This document shows, one piece after another, positions 22,566 to 33,186 of a stretch of 64,000 nucleotides of DNA. The position numbers were made by a program, and so were the translations under genes. The stretch is from assembly GCA_949752795.1 (NCBI GenBank), contig OX457063.1:71943783-72007782 (forward strand), read 5' to 3'. Under the pieces are notes generated by a model. That model saw only the letters and a list, made by a program, of their open reading frames with translations. It was not told the origin of the DNA and searched no databases. The DNA is from Hyperoodon ampullatus (lineage: Eukaryota > Chordata > Mammalia > Artiodactyla > Ziphiidae). Every line of letters starts with the position of its first letter. Positions within the stretch are counted from its first letter, which is position 1.

Positions 22566-24905
22566 TTTGTTAGAAATCACCTGTGAAGCCATCTGGTCCT
22601 GGGCTTTTGTTTGTTGGAAGAATTTTTTTTTTTTTTCAGTACGCGGGCCTCTCACTGCTGTGGCCTCTCCTGTTACAGAGCACAGGCTCCGGACGTGCAG
22701 GCCCAGCGGCCATGGCTCACCACGGGACCAGCCGCTCCGCGGCATGTGGGATCTTCCTGGATCGGGGCACGAACCCGTGTCCCCTGCATGGGCAGGCGGA
22801 CTCTCAACCACTGCGCCACCAGGGAGGCCCTGTTGGAAGGCTTTTAATCACAGTTTCAATTTCAGTGCTTGTGATTGGTCTGTTTATATTTTCTATTTCT
22901 TCCTGGTTCAGTCTCAGAAGGTTGTGCTTTTCTAAGAATTTGTCCATTTCTTCCAGGTTGTCCATTTGTTTGCCATATGGTTGCTTGTAGTAATCTCTCA
23001 TGATCCTTTGTATTTCTGCAGTGTCAGTTGTTACTTCTTCTTTTTCAGTTTTAATTCTGTTCATTTGAGTCTTCTCCCTTTTTTTCTTGGTGAGTCTTGA
23101 TGGGACTCTCTGCGCTTTCTGGACTTGATTGACTATTTCCTTTCCCATATTGAGGAAGTTTTCAACTACAATCTCTTCAAATATTTTCTCAGTCCCTTTC
23201 TTTTTCTCTTCTTCTTCTGGGACCCCTATAATTTGAAGTTGGTGCATTTAGTGTTGTCCCAGAGGTCTCTGAGACTGTCCTCAGTTCTTTCCATTCTTTT
23301 TTCTTTATTCTGCTCTGCAGTAGTTATTTCTATTATTTTATTTTTCAGGTCACTTATCCATTCTTCTGGCTCAGTTATTCTACCTTTGATTCCTTCTAGA
23401 GAATTTTAAATTCCATTTATTGTGTAGTTCGTCATTGTTTGTTTGCTCTTTAATTCTTCTAGTTCCTTGTTAAACGTTTCTTGCATTTTCTCTATTCTGT
23501 TTCCAAGATTTTGGATCATCTTTACTATCATTACTCTGAATTCTTTTTCAGGTAGGCTGTCTATTTCCTCTTCATTTGTTTGGTCTGGTGAGTTTTTATC
23601 TTGCTCCCTCATCTGCTGTGTGTTTCTCTGTCTTCTCATTTTGCTTAACTTACTGTGTTTGGGGTCTCCTTTTTGCAGGCTGCTGGTTCATAGTTCCCAT
23701 TGTTTTTGGTGTCTGCCCCCAGTGGGTAAGGTTTGTTCAGTGGATTGTGTAGGCTTCCTGGAGGAGGGGACTGGTGCCTTTGTTCTGGTGGATGAGGCTG
23801 AATCTTGTTTTTCTGCTCCACATGACAGCGTCCAATGGTGTGTTTTGGGGTGTCTGTGTCTTTATTATGATTTTAGGCAGCCTTTCTGCTAATGTATGGG
23901 GTTGTGTTCCTGTCTTGCTAGTTGTTTGGCATAGGGTGTCCAGCACTGTACCTTGCTGGTCATTGAGTGGAGCTGGGTCTTAGCATTGAGATTGAGATCG
24001 CTGGGAGAGCCTTTGCTGTTTGATATTATTTGGAGCCAGGAGGTCTCTGGGGGACCAATGTCCTGAACTTGGTTCTCCACCTCTGAGGCACAGGCCTGAC
24101 ACCTGGCCAGAGCACCAAGAGCCTGTCAGCCACACGGCTCAGAAGGAAAGGGAGAAAAAGAGAAACAAAGAAAGAAAAAATAAAATATAATATAATAAAA
24201 TAAAGTTATTAAAATAAGAAATTAAAAACAATTAAAACAAATAAAAATAATTTTAAAAAGAAAAAGAAAGAAAGGAGAGAGCAACCAAACCAAAAAACAA
24301 ATTCACAGATGACAAGAAGCACTAAAAACTATATTAAAATAAAAACAAAACAAATGGACAAACAGAGCTCTAGGACAAATGGTAAAAGCAAAGCTATACA
24401 GGCAAAATCACACCAAGAAGCATACACATACACACTCACAAAAAGAGAAAAAGGAAAAAAATACATGTATCTTTTGGGAAGTCTGAGGTCTTCCACCAGC
24501 ATTCAGTAGGTGTTCTGTAGGAGTTGTTCCAAATGTCGATGTATTTCTGATGTATCTGTGGGGAGGAAGGTGATCTTTGTGTCTTACTCCTCTGCCATCT
24601 TGAAGGCCTCTTGCCACTGTCTGCAGTCCGGCCCTCAATCATCGAGGCCATCCATGGGCCCCAAGAGCCTCAGAGGGAGGATGAAAGAGGTGTTCCCGTG
24701 GCTGGGACAGGCTCTCAGTGAGGCGAAGGGAAGGATCCAAGTGAGGAGCCAAGGTAGATACGGCCACTTCTGCTACGGATTCCACCGATTCCCCCAAGCT
24801 GGAGGTGTAATAGTGGCTGTTTCCTAGGGATTGCACTTCCCAGAGCACAGCACTTGCCTCTGGTACGGTGGCTGAGTGCCGGGACATGGCAGGCTGGGGT
24901 GGCGA
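22566..24905 (-). mobile_element. L1 5' portion with ORF1-ORF2 deletion chimera
   Basis: Read on the minus strand: 5'UTR (about 24905-23645), ORF1 N-terminal coiled coil (23639-23406, MRRQRNTQQMREQDKNSPDQ...), ORF1 middle (IGVPEEEEKKKGTEKIFEE), then an abrupt jump at about 23100 into ORF2 upstream of the reverse-transcriptase fingers ([20 protein letters not shown], later [17 protein letters not shown]). The ORF1 RNA-binding C-terminus and the whole ORF2 endonuclease are missing. The fused frame 22804-23247 is open across the junction. ORF1 carries other frame breaks, so no function is expected. The piece is interrupted by a SINE at 22621-22830 and has no 3' end of its own. An A-rich tract at about 24150-24450 (plus strand) lies in the 5'UTR. 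Confidence 0.88.
22621..22830 (-). mobile_element. CHR-type tRNA-derived SINE inside L1
   Basis: Near-full-length cetacean CHR SINE in reverse: T run (the A tail), 'cgggcctctcactgctgtgg', 'tgtgggatcttcctgg', B-box 'gggttcgtgcc' reversed as 'ggcacgaacccgtg', and head 'caccagggaggccc'. The host L1 sequence 'tgttggaag' is repeated at 22612-22620 and 22831-22839 as target duplication. It inserted into L1 ORF2 sequence and so is younger than that L1. Confidence 0.96.
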
Positions 24906-25954
24906 GGCTGGACTCTCTTTTCCTTTTAAATAGAAAATAATTTCTTAATAATAATTCCTTCTATTCCTCTGTGCAATGAATATTAACTGCTTCTTATATA
25001 CATTGGTTGCATGTTGGTAAAATGAATTGTTTCCTATCTATATTGATGGCTTTCTTAGTGGCCAACTGGTCCATCTCCATTATTCTGTAGCTTAAGGATA
25101 TATTTAATTATCCATGCACACAAACCATTTGAGTAAAATTCTCCTAATACAATGAAATTGTGTCTTTGTTGGTTGATTTTGCTTTAGAAATGACTTGTGC
25201 TGTATTCAACTCTAATTTTCTATTTTCCTAATATGGATGGTAAGAGAATAATGGGTATTCAAGTAGTTCCCAATAAACTGTGAACACCTCTTACTGATAA
25301 AGATCTTCTCTTCCTCTGAAGTTCAGAGCCTATATTCCACGTTGATACAATAGGAACTGAAACTTGGATTATATGTCCTGCCATGTTTGAAAATGCATCT
25401 TTTAATTTTATTGTAATTCTTAAGAAGCATCATCACCAGGCATAACCAAAATAGGTAATTTTCATGAAGCATATTAGAAAGTATAAAGCTCATCCTGATG
25501 GAATATATGCTAAGGTCATCCCTCTAGGTGAGGGAAATATGATAATTATTCAATGTTTAAATATCAGGGAACAAATGAAGTTGTATTAATATCATTGGAA
25601 TAACATATTTAGTTAATATCACAATCAGTTACAAGGAGAAAAAGTATCTGAATTTTCAAGGAATTATTCGTTTTGAAATGCATTTTTATATAGTTCAGAA
25701 TGTTTTTTAAAATGGTAGAAACATTTGAAAAATATAAAAAATAGCATAGTTTAATATGTTAACAGTACATATTTGTAAGGTATATTGCTTGCTATGCAAC
25801 TCAAAAGAAAAATGTAATATATACTTTCACTGGTAAAAATATCTTTCTTATAGAGGATGTTTCATAATAAAACTTTCTTAAACTCTAATCCTTAATCTTT
25901 CAAGCAAGTGCAATGTTGAAGCTCTTCTTTCTGTAATAAACTCTAGGTGTGGTT
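24906..25954. other. No gene or named repeat seen
   Basis: AT-rich stretch lying between the L1 5'UTR end and a SINE. No coding signal and no recognised element. Confidence 0.5.
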
Positions 25955-25969
25955 TAAAAAAATTAAGGA

Positions 25970-26179
25970 AGGGCTTCCCTGGTGGCGCAGTGGTTGAGAG
26001 TCCGCCTGCCTATGCAGGGGACACGGGTTCGTGCCCTGGTCCGGGAAGATCCCACATGCCACGGAGTGGCTAGGCCCGTGAGCCATGGCCACTGAGCCTG
26101 TGCGTCCGGAGCCTGTGCTCCGCAACGGGAGAGGCCACAAGAGTGAGAGGCCCGCATACCGCAAAAAAAAAAAAAAAAA
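25970..26179 (+). mobile_element. CHR-type tRNA-derived SINE
   Basis: Starts 'gggcttccctggtggcgcag' and includes the A-box region, B-box 'gggttcgtgcc', 'gaagatcccacatgcc' and an A17-type tail. The flanks share 'aaaaattaaggaa' before the head (about 25957-25969) and after the tail (about 26174-26186), a clear target duplication. The tRNA-like 5' part is not a functional tRNA. Confidence 0.97.
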
Positions 26180-26186
26180 TTAAGGA

Positions 26187-26699
26187 AAAAAGTAATTTCT
26201 TTTGGTCCATATGCTGTTGGATTTTATAATCAAAACAAGCAAAAATATTTAACACATTTTCTGTGTTTTTCATCACCAAAGCAAGAGAATTTTGGAATAT
26301 TGCTCATTTATATTATACACTATCTAATGTCATTTCAATGTTAATAACATTGTTTGTTATTTTGACTTTATTGTTTAATAAAAGTTAAAAAGGAAAATAA
26401 TTGAACTTATTTTATCTGAATGAATATACATGTTGTCATAAAAATTATAATAATATTGAGCATTCAACATTTTCACTAACTAGAATTGAATTTCTCCTTT
26501 TTTATCATATGCAAGGTTAAATGATACAGAAATGAAGTTTAGGGAAGCCTTCACTGTGCCAGTTTTTACCATTACAAAATGTCCTGTGAGAACTAGAATA
26601 TGTTTTTCTTATCTCAACATGACAAGTGTTACCACTATTGATGACCTTAAATAATGATTCTATTATCTAAATGTTTTTGTATTTAAATAAGACATTTAA
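26187..26699. other. AT-rich sequence, nothing recognised
   Basis: No gene or named repeat is supported. Confidence 0.45.
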
Positions 26700-26775
26700 A
26701 AAATTGCTACTGACTTGCTGTGTGACCTGGAGCCATTCACTTAACCTCTCTGTTTCTTGATAGGAATCAGATTAA
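26700..26775 (+). mobile_element. MIR SINE core fragment
   Basis: 'gacttgctgtgtgacctgga' and 'cacttaacctctctgtttc' match the MIR core in plus orientation. Only about 75 bp is recognisable. Confidence 0.8.
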
Positions 26776-27284
26776 GATTAATTATCCATGTGTGCTTTGC
26801 TAGCATAGAGAAAATGAGAGAGAATCTGTAAACTAAATTAGATTTTAAAATATGTCATACACATTCAAAGTGTTATTCCAATGTGTAATCATATACAGTA
26901 AGGTTTGTCAGCATTTAAATTAAATGATAAGCTTAGATATTTAAAAGTGGTTTGTGTGGAATTTAGAAATCAAAGGAGACCAGAGTTTCCTCCAATTCAT
27001 AATCCATATTAAATGGTTAGAGGGGAGAACAAAACTGGAGATGAAACATTTATTCAAAGTTGAATGTGATTTTCCTACATTTAAAGATCTTAGTTTTCTT
27101 AGAATGACATTATTCCTTCTAGAAAGGGGGAAAAAACTTTTCCTAGAAAAACTGTCTTTGGTCAAGTCATTATTAGTAATCTTTGACACCACTGGAGAAT
27201 CAAGATTCTTGATTTCTAGTCTTAGCTAAGGAGATAATTAATTAGCTGTGCCTTGAGGAATTCAGCTACACAGTTTGAACTTCA
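26776..27284. other. No gene or named repeat seen
   Basis: Two opposing frames of 83-91 codons overlap at 26941-27229. Neither shows a known motif, and opposing frames of this size in the same DNA are expected by chance. Confidence 0.45.
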
Positions 27285-28060
27285 CTTTTTTTAATTAAAA
27301 AAATTATTACATAGGTTTCAGGTGGACAGCACTTATAATTTGACATTGGTATATGCTACAAGGTGATCAGCACAAGTCTAGTTACCAACAATCAGCATAC
27401 ATTTGTCCCCCGCTTCACCCATTTCTCCCACGCCCCATCCCCCTTCCCCTCTGGTAACTGCTAATCTGGTCTCTGTAACTATGAGTTTGTTTTTGTTTTA
27501 TTTTTTTGTTCATTTGTTTTGTTTTTTTAGATTCCACATATGAATGAAATCATACTATGTTTATCTTTCTTACATGTTTGACTTATTTCGCTTAGACTAA
27601 TACCTTCAAGGTCCTTCCATATTGTTGTAAATTGCAGAATTTCAATTTTTTATGGCTCAGTGATATTCCATTTTATATATATATATATATATACATACAC
27701 ACACACATATATACCTATCTTACATATTCTTTATCCATTCATCTATTGATGAACACTTAGGTTGTTTTCATACCTTGGTTATTGTAAATACTGCTGCAAT
27801 GAACATAAGGGTTACATATATCTTTTTGAATTAGTGTTTTCATATTCTTTGGGTAAATACCCAAAAGTGGAACAGCTGGGTCATATGGTAGTTCTTTTCT
27901 TAAGTTTTTGGGTAATCACCATGCTGTTTTCCATGGTGGCTGCTCTAACTTACTGTTCCACCAACAGTGTGGGAAGGTTCCCTTTTCAACACCTCTTCTC
28001 CAACAATTGTTATTTCTTGTCTTTCCGATAATAGCCACTTTCTTAATCTGAAGAATGACA
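27285..28060 (-). mobile_element. Older L1 3' end (L1MA/MB-like age)
   Basis: Reverse complement of an L1 3'UTR and ORF2 C-terminus: 'taggtttcaggtggacagca', 'agattccacatatgaatgaa', 'atggctcagtgatattcc', 'ttatccattcatctattgat' and 'tgggtaaatacccaaaagtg'. The minus frame 27916-28128 ends its L1 part with NNNCWRRGVEKGTFPHCWW, a decayed ORF2 cysteine-rich motif. More diverged than the L1s at 21.3 and 44.5 kb. It contains a TA/CA microsatellite. Confidence 0.88.
27673..27714. repeat. TA/CA microsatellite inside L1
   Basis: 'tatatatatatatatatata' followed by 'catacacacacacatatata'. It expanded within the L1 sequence that normally reads 'attccattgtatatatatac'. Confidence 0.9.
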
Positions 28061-31000
28061 GGGAATTTAAAGCAAATGACTTCTAGAAGTAATTTCAGAG
28101 TGAAAATTTTATGACATAAATCATTCAAATTATTCTTATAGGCTTGTCAATTCTACCTGAATAATAAGAATAATAAAACACATACATACACACATTGGTT
28201 TAAAAATAAGAAATAGATTAAGAACCAATTCCCTGGGCTGTAGTTAAAATGATACAAGATTTTATATGCATAGCCCCTTCAAGAGGTAATAGAATAAACT
28301 TGTAAACATCTCTTAGAGACATACTTGATCAGGTAATTCTGAAAAGGAACATTTCCTTATTTCATGGGTGATATTTCTCTAATTCTTTGAGTTTGATCTC
28401 ATTGTAGATGACAGCCATGTTTTCTGTGGAGAGTACTTGGGTCAAATATCACATGCAAAGGCCTGAGGTAGTCGTTTCATTTGTCTAATTTAGAACTTTT
28501 ATATTATTTTATCATTGAATTTTAGCAATTGCATTTAGAAGCTTAGTCCTTAGATCAACCATAGTTTAACATGTCCAAATTCCAAACGTTTTGTGTTGCT
28601 CTTTGAATTGCAGGTGCCGTCTTAATTTGGATTTCTTCTACCGTTAGGCCTCTGTCATACTTACTGTTTTTCAAGTAGTCCTTTCCATTTAATATAGAAT
28701 TTTTTATGATCTGCTGCATTCATCTGTTTGTGCACTACTGCAGTTTCTTCACCATATGTGCATTCTTAATAAGTTGCTTGTGGCCAGTCAATCATGAACC
28801 ATTTATAATTTAAGCCATTTATAATTTAAGCCTTACCCACATACCAAAGATTTCACTGTTATTCATGTGCTCCTTTATCTGCTTTTACTTGCAAACTAAC
28901 TATCATTCCCTCCACCAGAAGCAATCATCCGCCATCTGTCAATCTGAGACTCACTTGTCTTGGAAACTGAAGCCTGGTGTTTATATATTGCAGGTATTAT
29001 GAGCACTTCTCATCTGACACCCTTCTCTTTCTTCTCCATTCATTTTTTCTATTGTTAACAAGCATACTTTATGATGTTTTCTATGCTTTGTGACTTGTCC
29101 TCTAGGTAGATATTTTCAGCATGACTACGTCTTTGAAAGAAAAGTGGTGTCATCATATTCACCTTGTCATATTTAAGTAGGTCTCAAAGCAATGGGAACT
29201 TCACCAGAATTAGAAATACAGCAATAATTCATTGTATGGAATTTTTCCAATTTTTATAGGAAGAGACTGGTTATATTAATTACATGAAATAATTAACATT
29301 ACATGTATTAATTAATTGCCAAAAAGGTTTATTTTTATCCTGAAAAGTAATTCCATTTTTCTTATCCATACGTTCTTGTGTTGTGTTCACATTAATTTTT
29401 TAGATAAAAAATAGAAATAAGTAAATATCAGTATGAAATCAATTTCTGTATTCCATGCATTAATATGTGAGTATATGTAAGTAGGAATAAATGTCAAATT
29501 AAGGTAAAAAATGGTATTATCTGAGGAGAGCATTCTCAGAATTGGAGGTGGGGAGCTTCTAATTTGCACCATATCTGAAAACTTGAAAATATACCTAAAT
29601 CTAAAATGGGATAGATATTTTGTATTAAAAATTGTATGTAGCATAGATCTTTGTCTTCTTTCAGTAAAAGCAATTAATACAATAACCACCACCATGCATT
29701 GGTGAGTTAATAAAAACTTTCAGTGAAATACTTTTTTGTACCATATTTTTACATAAAAAATCTTCTCTTTTTCATTTTCAAGACCACTACCAATTTCCAA
29801 GAAAGAACTGTGAAATACTTAATGAGACATTTATCTGGTCTATGTATTTCATATTTAGCTGATAATATAATGAGGTCAAGGTACTAGAATGAAACATCCC
29901 TAACATTTCACATAATTTTCCACTTCCTCTCCACCATTTTTGATATTTTAGCAGAGTATTTTAACTTCTTGATGTTTTGAACTTTACCATTACTGTCAAT
30001 AATCACTCTGTCAGATGCAGCATACTGTTAAACCTCATCCTGAAAAATACATTTCCATTTATCTTTGAGTATATTAGTAAGACGATTTCCATCTAATAAA
30101 CAAAGCAATATGTTTTAAATTTGATTTTTTAAAAAAATCCCGCGTGAAATGTTTTTTTGACTGATGTTTCCACATGCACACTTTAAAACCATATTTCAAA
30201 AAGCAGACTTTCTTATTGTTTTCCAAGTGTTTTATAATTTTACACACATGTGTCTCAATCTCTCCTTCTCTCTTAAAAAACAGTTATCCATTGACAACCC
30301 TGTGAAAATGTAAAATACTTCCACTTTATATTTTCCAAACACATGAAAGCATTTATTACATGTAGTAGCAATCGAAAATCAACACGTTAAACAAGAAGCA
30401 CAAAAATTCTCAGTGATTTTTTTCATTCTTTATACATTTTAACATTACGTTGAAAGTAAAAATTATAGAAAAATATCCAATCATTCTCTTAAACATATTT
30501 CTCTTCTGAGAACATTTACCTTATTCCATGTTCTTTCTTATTTCATATGATCAGTCTCTAATCAAAGATTGACATAATTTTTTTCTGTAGTAGGAAGCAA
30601 TTGTTTCTCTCCTCTACACTCTGCCAAAATAAAAGGGGAATACATATGAAAGTCCTATACAAATTTTAAAACACTAGGCAAATAATGTTTTTATTGTTTT
30701 ATTTATTTTCAAAAGGCAGCTTAATTTAGAGAAACATGTAAGAATCAAGTACAAAAGTGGCCTCTCAACTTTGCTTCCCTAACATGTTACCTCTTTTCTG
30801 CCTCAGTTTCTCAATCAATAAAATGGGGAATAAACCACACTAAATTTCCTACAGGACTGTTGCAAGTTTGGAGGTGATATAGTAAATTTGGTAATGTAAG
30901 CTGTGAACTACTGTATCCATATAAGGAATCATTATTTTACTTTTACTTCTAGAGGAGTGATGTATATGCTAAACTGAAGCCTGAAGAATGAAGAATAAAG

Positions 31001-31530
31001 AAATCCAACATGTAGGAAGATTGGCATCAGAGTACAGCTTTCATCTGATCTTTTGTTATTTCACTCTTTACAGAATTCTACAGATTAAAAACAAAAATTT
31101 AAAAAATTGGGTTGATAAACTTTCTAAGAGTAAGGGAAATATGTAATAGTATTTCATCAATGCTTTTTTTAATAGGATAAACAAAAGAGAGTAATTACAA
31201 TTTTACCCAGTTGATAAAACACTGCAAAAGAAAGTGCAATCATATCTACTATCAAAATTTCATGGTTCCCAGATCGAAACACTCTCTTGTTTCCTGATTC
31301 AGCATGGAAATCTAATGTTTTCCTTTCCTTGGATGATTTTGAGATACAATCGAGTGCACAGAATGCATTAGAATACATTTGCAATTTAATTCAAGGATTC
31401 CCCTTTTTTAAATTTGGGCACAATGTCCAAAGGCACTAGGTTAAAAAAATTACTAAGAAAGTAAAAATGGATGAGCTAAAGTTTTAAAATAGTATGGGAT
31501 AAAGCAACAGTTTAAATAATCATATACTTC
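28061..31530. other. 3.5 kb without gene; one MIR
   Basis: Apart from the MIR listed at 30760-30930 I can support only a 16-bp tandem duplication ('ccatttataatttaag', 28799-28814 and 28815-28830). Frames are short and stop-rich. No conserved protein segment is visible. Confidence 0.45.
30760..30930 (+). mobile_element. MIR SINE remnant
   Basis: 'ttttctgcctcagtttctc', 'aataaaatggggaataa' and 'ggactgttgcaagtttggag' follow the second half of MIR in plus orientation. Confidence 0.75.
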
Positions 31531-31539
31531 ATGATTTTG

Positions 31540-32080
31540 GGTTATTTCATGAAAACAAGGTATGTGATAGAAGAGTTACAAAAGGAGAAACTATCAGAAG
31601 TTGGGTCTACACAGTCAAGTATAGAGAAAATCATTACATGTCAGGAACAGAATTTTATTCTTAGAGACAAAAGAATAGTTCCAGGACAACTGAGAAGGGA
31701 AATTCTGCATTGTGTTCATGAAACACAGCAGGGGCCTCCAGGGAAAAGAGAAACTCCACAGAGATTGCCAATATAGAGTTGGCCCGAAATGACAGAGGAC
31801 ACGGCATGTGCATAAAAAATGTTTAAAATGTGCTCAGGTAAATTCCTCTCTGCCAAAATGAAATTCAAGTATGAAGAATTAATTCCCCAATGGGCAACAC
31901 TACAAATTGATTTTTAGGACCCCTTCCAATTGTACATAAATAGAATAGTGCATGTTAGTAGTTGAAGATGGATTTTTCCAATTGTATTGGGAACTTCCCT
32001 ATGAATAGAAGCACATCATTGGGAACTGTTGGGAATAAACTGCACAGGAATATTCTAGATTGACAATAAAAGGTCATAGT
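31540..32080 (+). pseudogene. Degraded retroelement pol remnant, integrase-like (tentative)
   Basis: The frame 31531-31776 contains QNFILRDKRIVPGQLRREIL followed by H-x2-H, the general form of the integrase N-terminal zinc-binding region in retroviral and related pol genes. After a frame change, 31817-31837 reads KCLKCAQ, a C-x2-C pair at a plausible spacing. Back in the first frame, 31885-31914 reads WATLQIDF, resembling the segment around the first catalytic aspartate of the integrase core. Stops and frameshifts are frequent, so this is an old inactive copy, probably of an endogenous retrovirus. No LTRs were identified. The family is not assigned and a chance resemblance is possible. Confidence 0.45.
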
Positions 32081-32241
32081 GAACCTTAGTAAAGTTCATT
32101 TGACAAGCTCTTAACAAACTGTGAATATGCAGGATAGCATAAAATAAAATATTGAATAATCCCCCAATTTGATTTGTATTATTATTGCTAAATCAGCATA
32201 TTAAGCTAGCTTGAGCTTTTAAAATGAAACAATTGAGTATT

Positions 32242-32251
32242 TAAAATAAAT
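32242..32251. repeat. Target site duplication of twin-primed L1, left
   Basis: 'taaaataaat' recurs exactly at 33177-33186, bracketing the inverted L1. Confidence 0.85.
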
Positions 32252-33176
32252 CTGTGTCTGCATCTTTATTCCTGCCCTGCCACTAGGTTCATCAGTACTG
32301 TTTCTTAGGTTCCATGTATGTGCGGTAGCATAAGGTATTTGTTTTTCTCTTTCTGACTTACTTCACTCTGTAGGACAGACTCTAGGTCCATCCACCTCAT
32401 TACAAATAACTCAATTTCGTTCCTTTTTGTGGCTGAGTAATATTCCATTGTATATATGTGCCACATCTTTATACATTCATCTGTCTATGGACATTTATGT
32501 TGCTTCCATTTCCTGGCTATTGTAAATAGTGCAGCAATGAATATTGTGGTAGATGTATTTTTTGAATTATGGTTTTCTCAGGGTATATGCCCAGTAGTGG
32601 GATTGCTGGGTCATATGGTAGTTCCATTTGTAGTTTTTTAAGGAACTGCCATACTGTTCTCCACAGTGGCTGTATCAATTTATGTTCCCATCAACAGTGC
32701 AGGAGGGTTCCCTTTTCTGCACACCTTCTCCAGCATTTATAGTTTGTAGATTTTTTGATGATGGCTATTCTGACTGGTGTGAGGTGATACCTCATTGTGG
32801 TTTTGATTTGTATTTCTCTAATGATTAGTGATGTTGAGCATCTTTTCATGTGCCTCTTGGCAATCTGTATATCTTCTTTGGAGAAATGTCTATTTAGGTC
32901 TTCTGCCCATTTTTGGATTGGGTTGTTTGTTTTTTTTGGTATTGAGCTTCATGAGCTGCTTGTAAATTTTGGAGATTAATCCTTTGTCAGTTCCTTCATT
33001 TGCAAATATGATGCTTTGTGATAACCTAGAGGGGTGGGATAGGGAGGATGGGAGGGAGGCTCTAGAGGGAGGGCATATGGGGATATATGTACACTTATAG
33101 CTGATTCACTTTGTTGTAGAACACAAACTAACACAACATTGTAAAGGAATTATACTCCAATAAAGATATTAAAAAA
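32252..33176 (+). mobile_element. L1 with 5' inversion (twin priming)
   Basis: The right part (about 33011-33176) is L1 3'UTR in plus orientation ending 'actccaataaagatatt' plus A run. The left part (32252 to about 33010) is the upstream L1 sequence, 3'UTR start and ORF2 C-terminus, in minus orientation ('ttattcctgccctgccacta', 'tatgcccagtagtgggattg', 'cagttccttcatttgcaaat'). The junction lies near 'gcaaatatgatgctttgtg'. About 140 bp of 3'UTR expected between the parts is missing. A perfect 10-bp target duplication flanks the whole, so it is one insertion event. The decayed ORF2 fragment is inactive. Confidence 0.94.
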
Positions 33177-33186
33177 TAAAATAAAT
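33177..33186. repeat. Target site duplication of twin-primed L1, right
   Basis: Second copy of 'taaaataaat', directly after the poly-A end of the L1. Confidence 0.85.

Noticed and set aside
22471..22990. Several overlapping frames with repeated PWGH/GSGRAG-like and PLHRQADSQPLRHQG text
   Set aside because: These are translations of the CHR SINE. The same text recurs at every SINE in the window (25.9, 40.3, 41.4, 50.3, 58.1 and 61.1 kb).
25970..26050. tRNA gene (A-box and B-box present)
   Set aside because: It is the tRNA-derived head of a CHR SINE, with no cloverleaf that I could complete and with a SINE body and A tail behind it.
26941..27229. Overlapping opposite-strand frames of 83 and 91 codons
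   Set aside because: No known motifs, amino-acid content typical of random AT-rich translation, and mutual antisense overlap.
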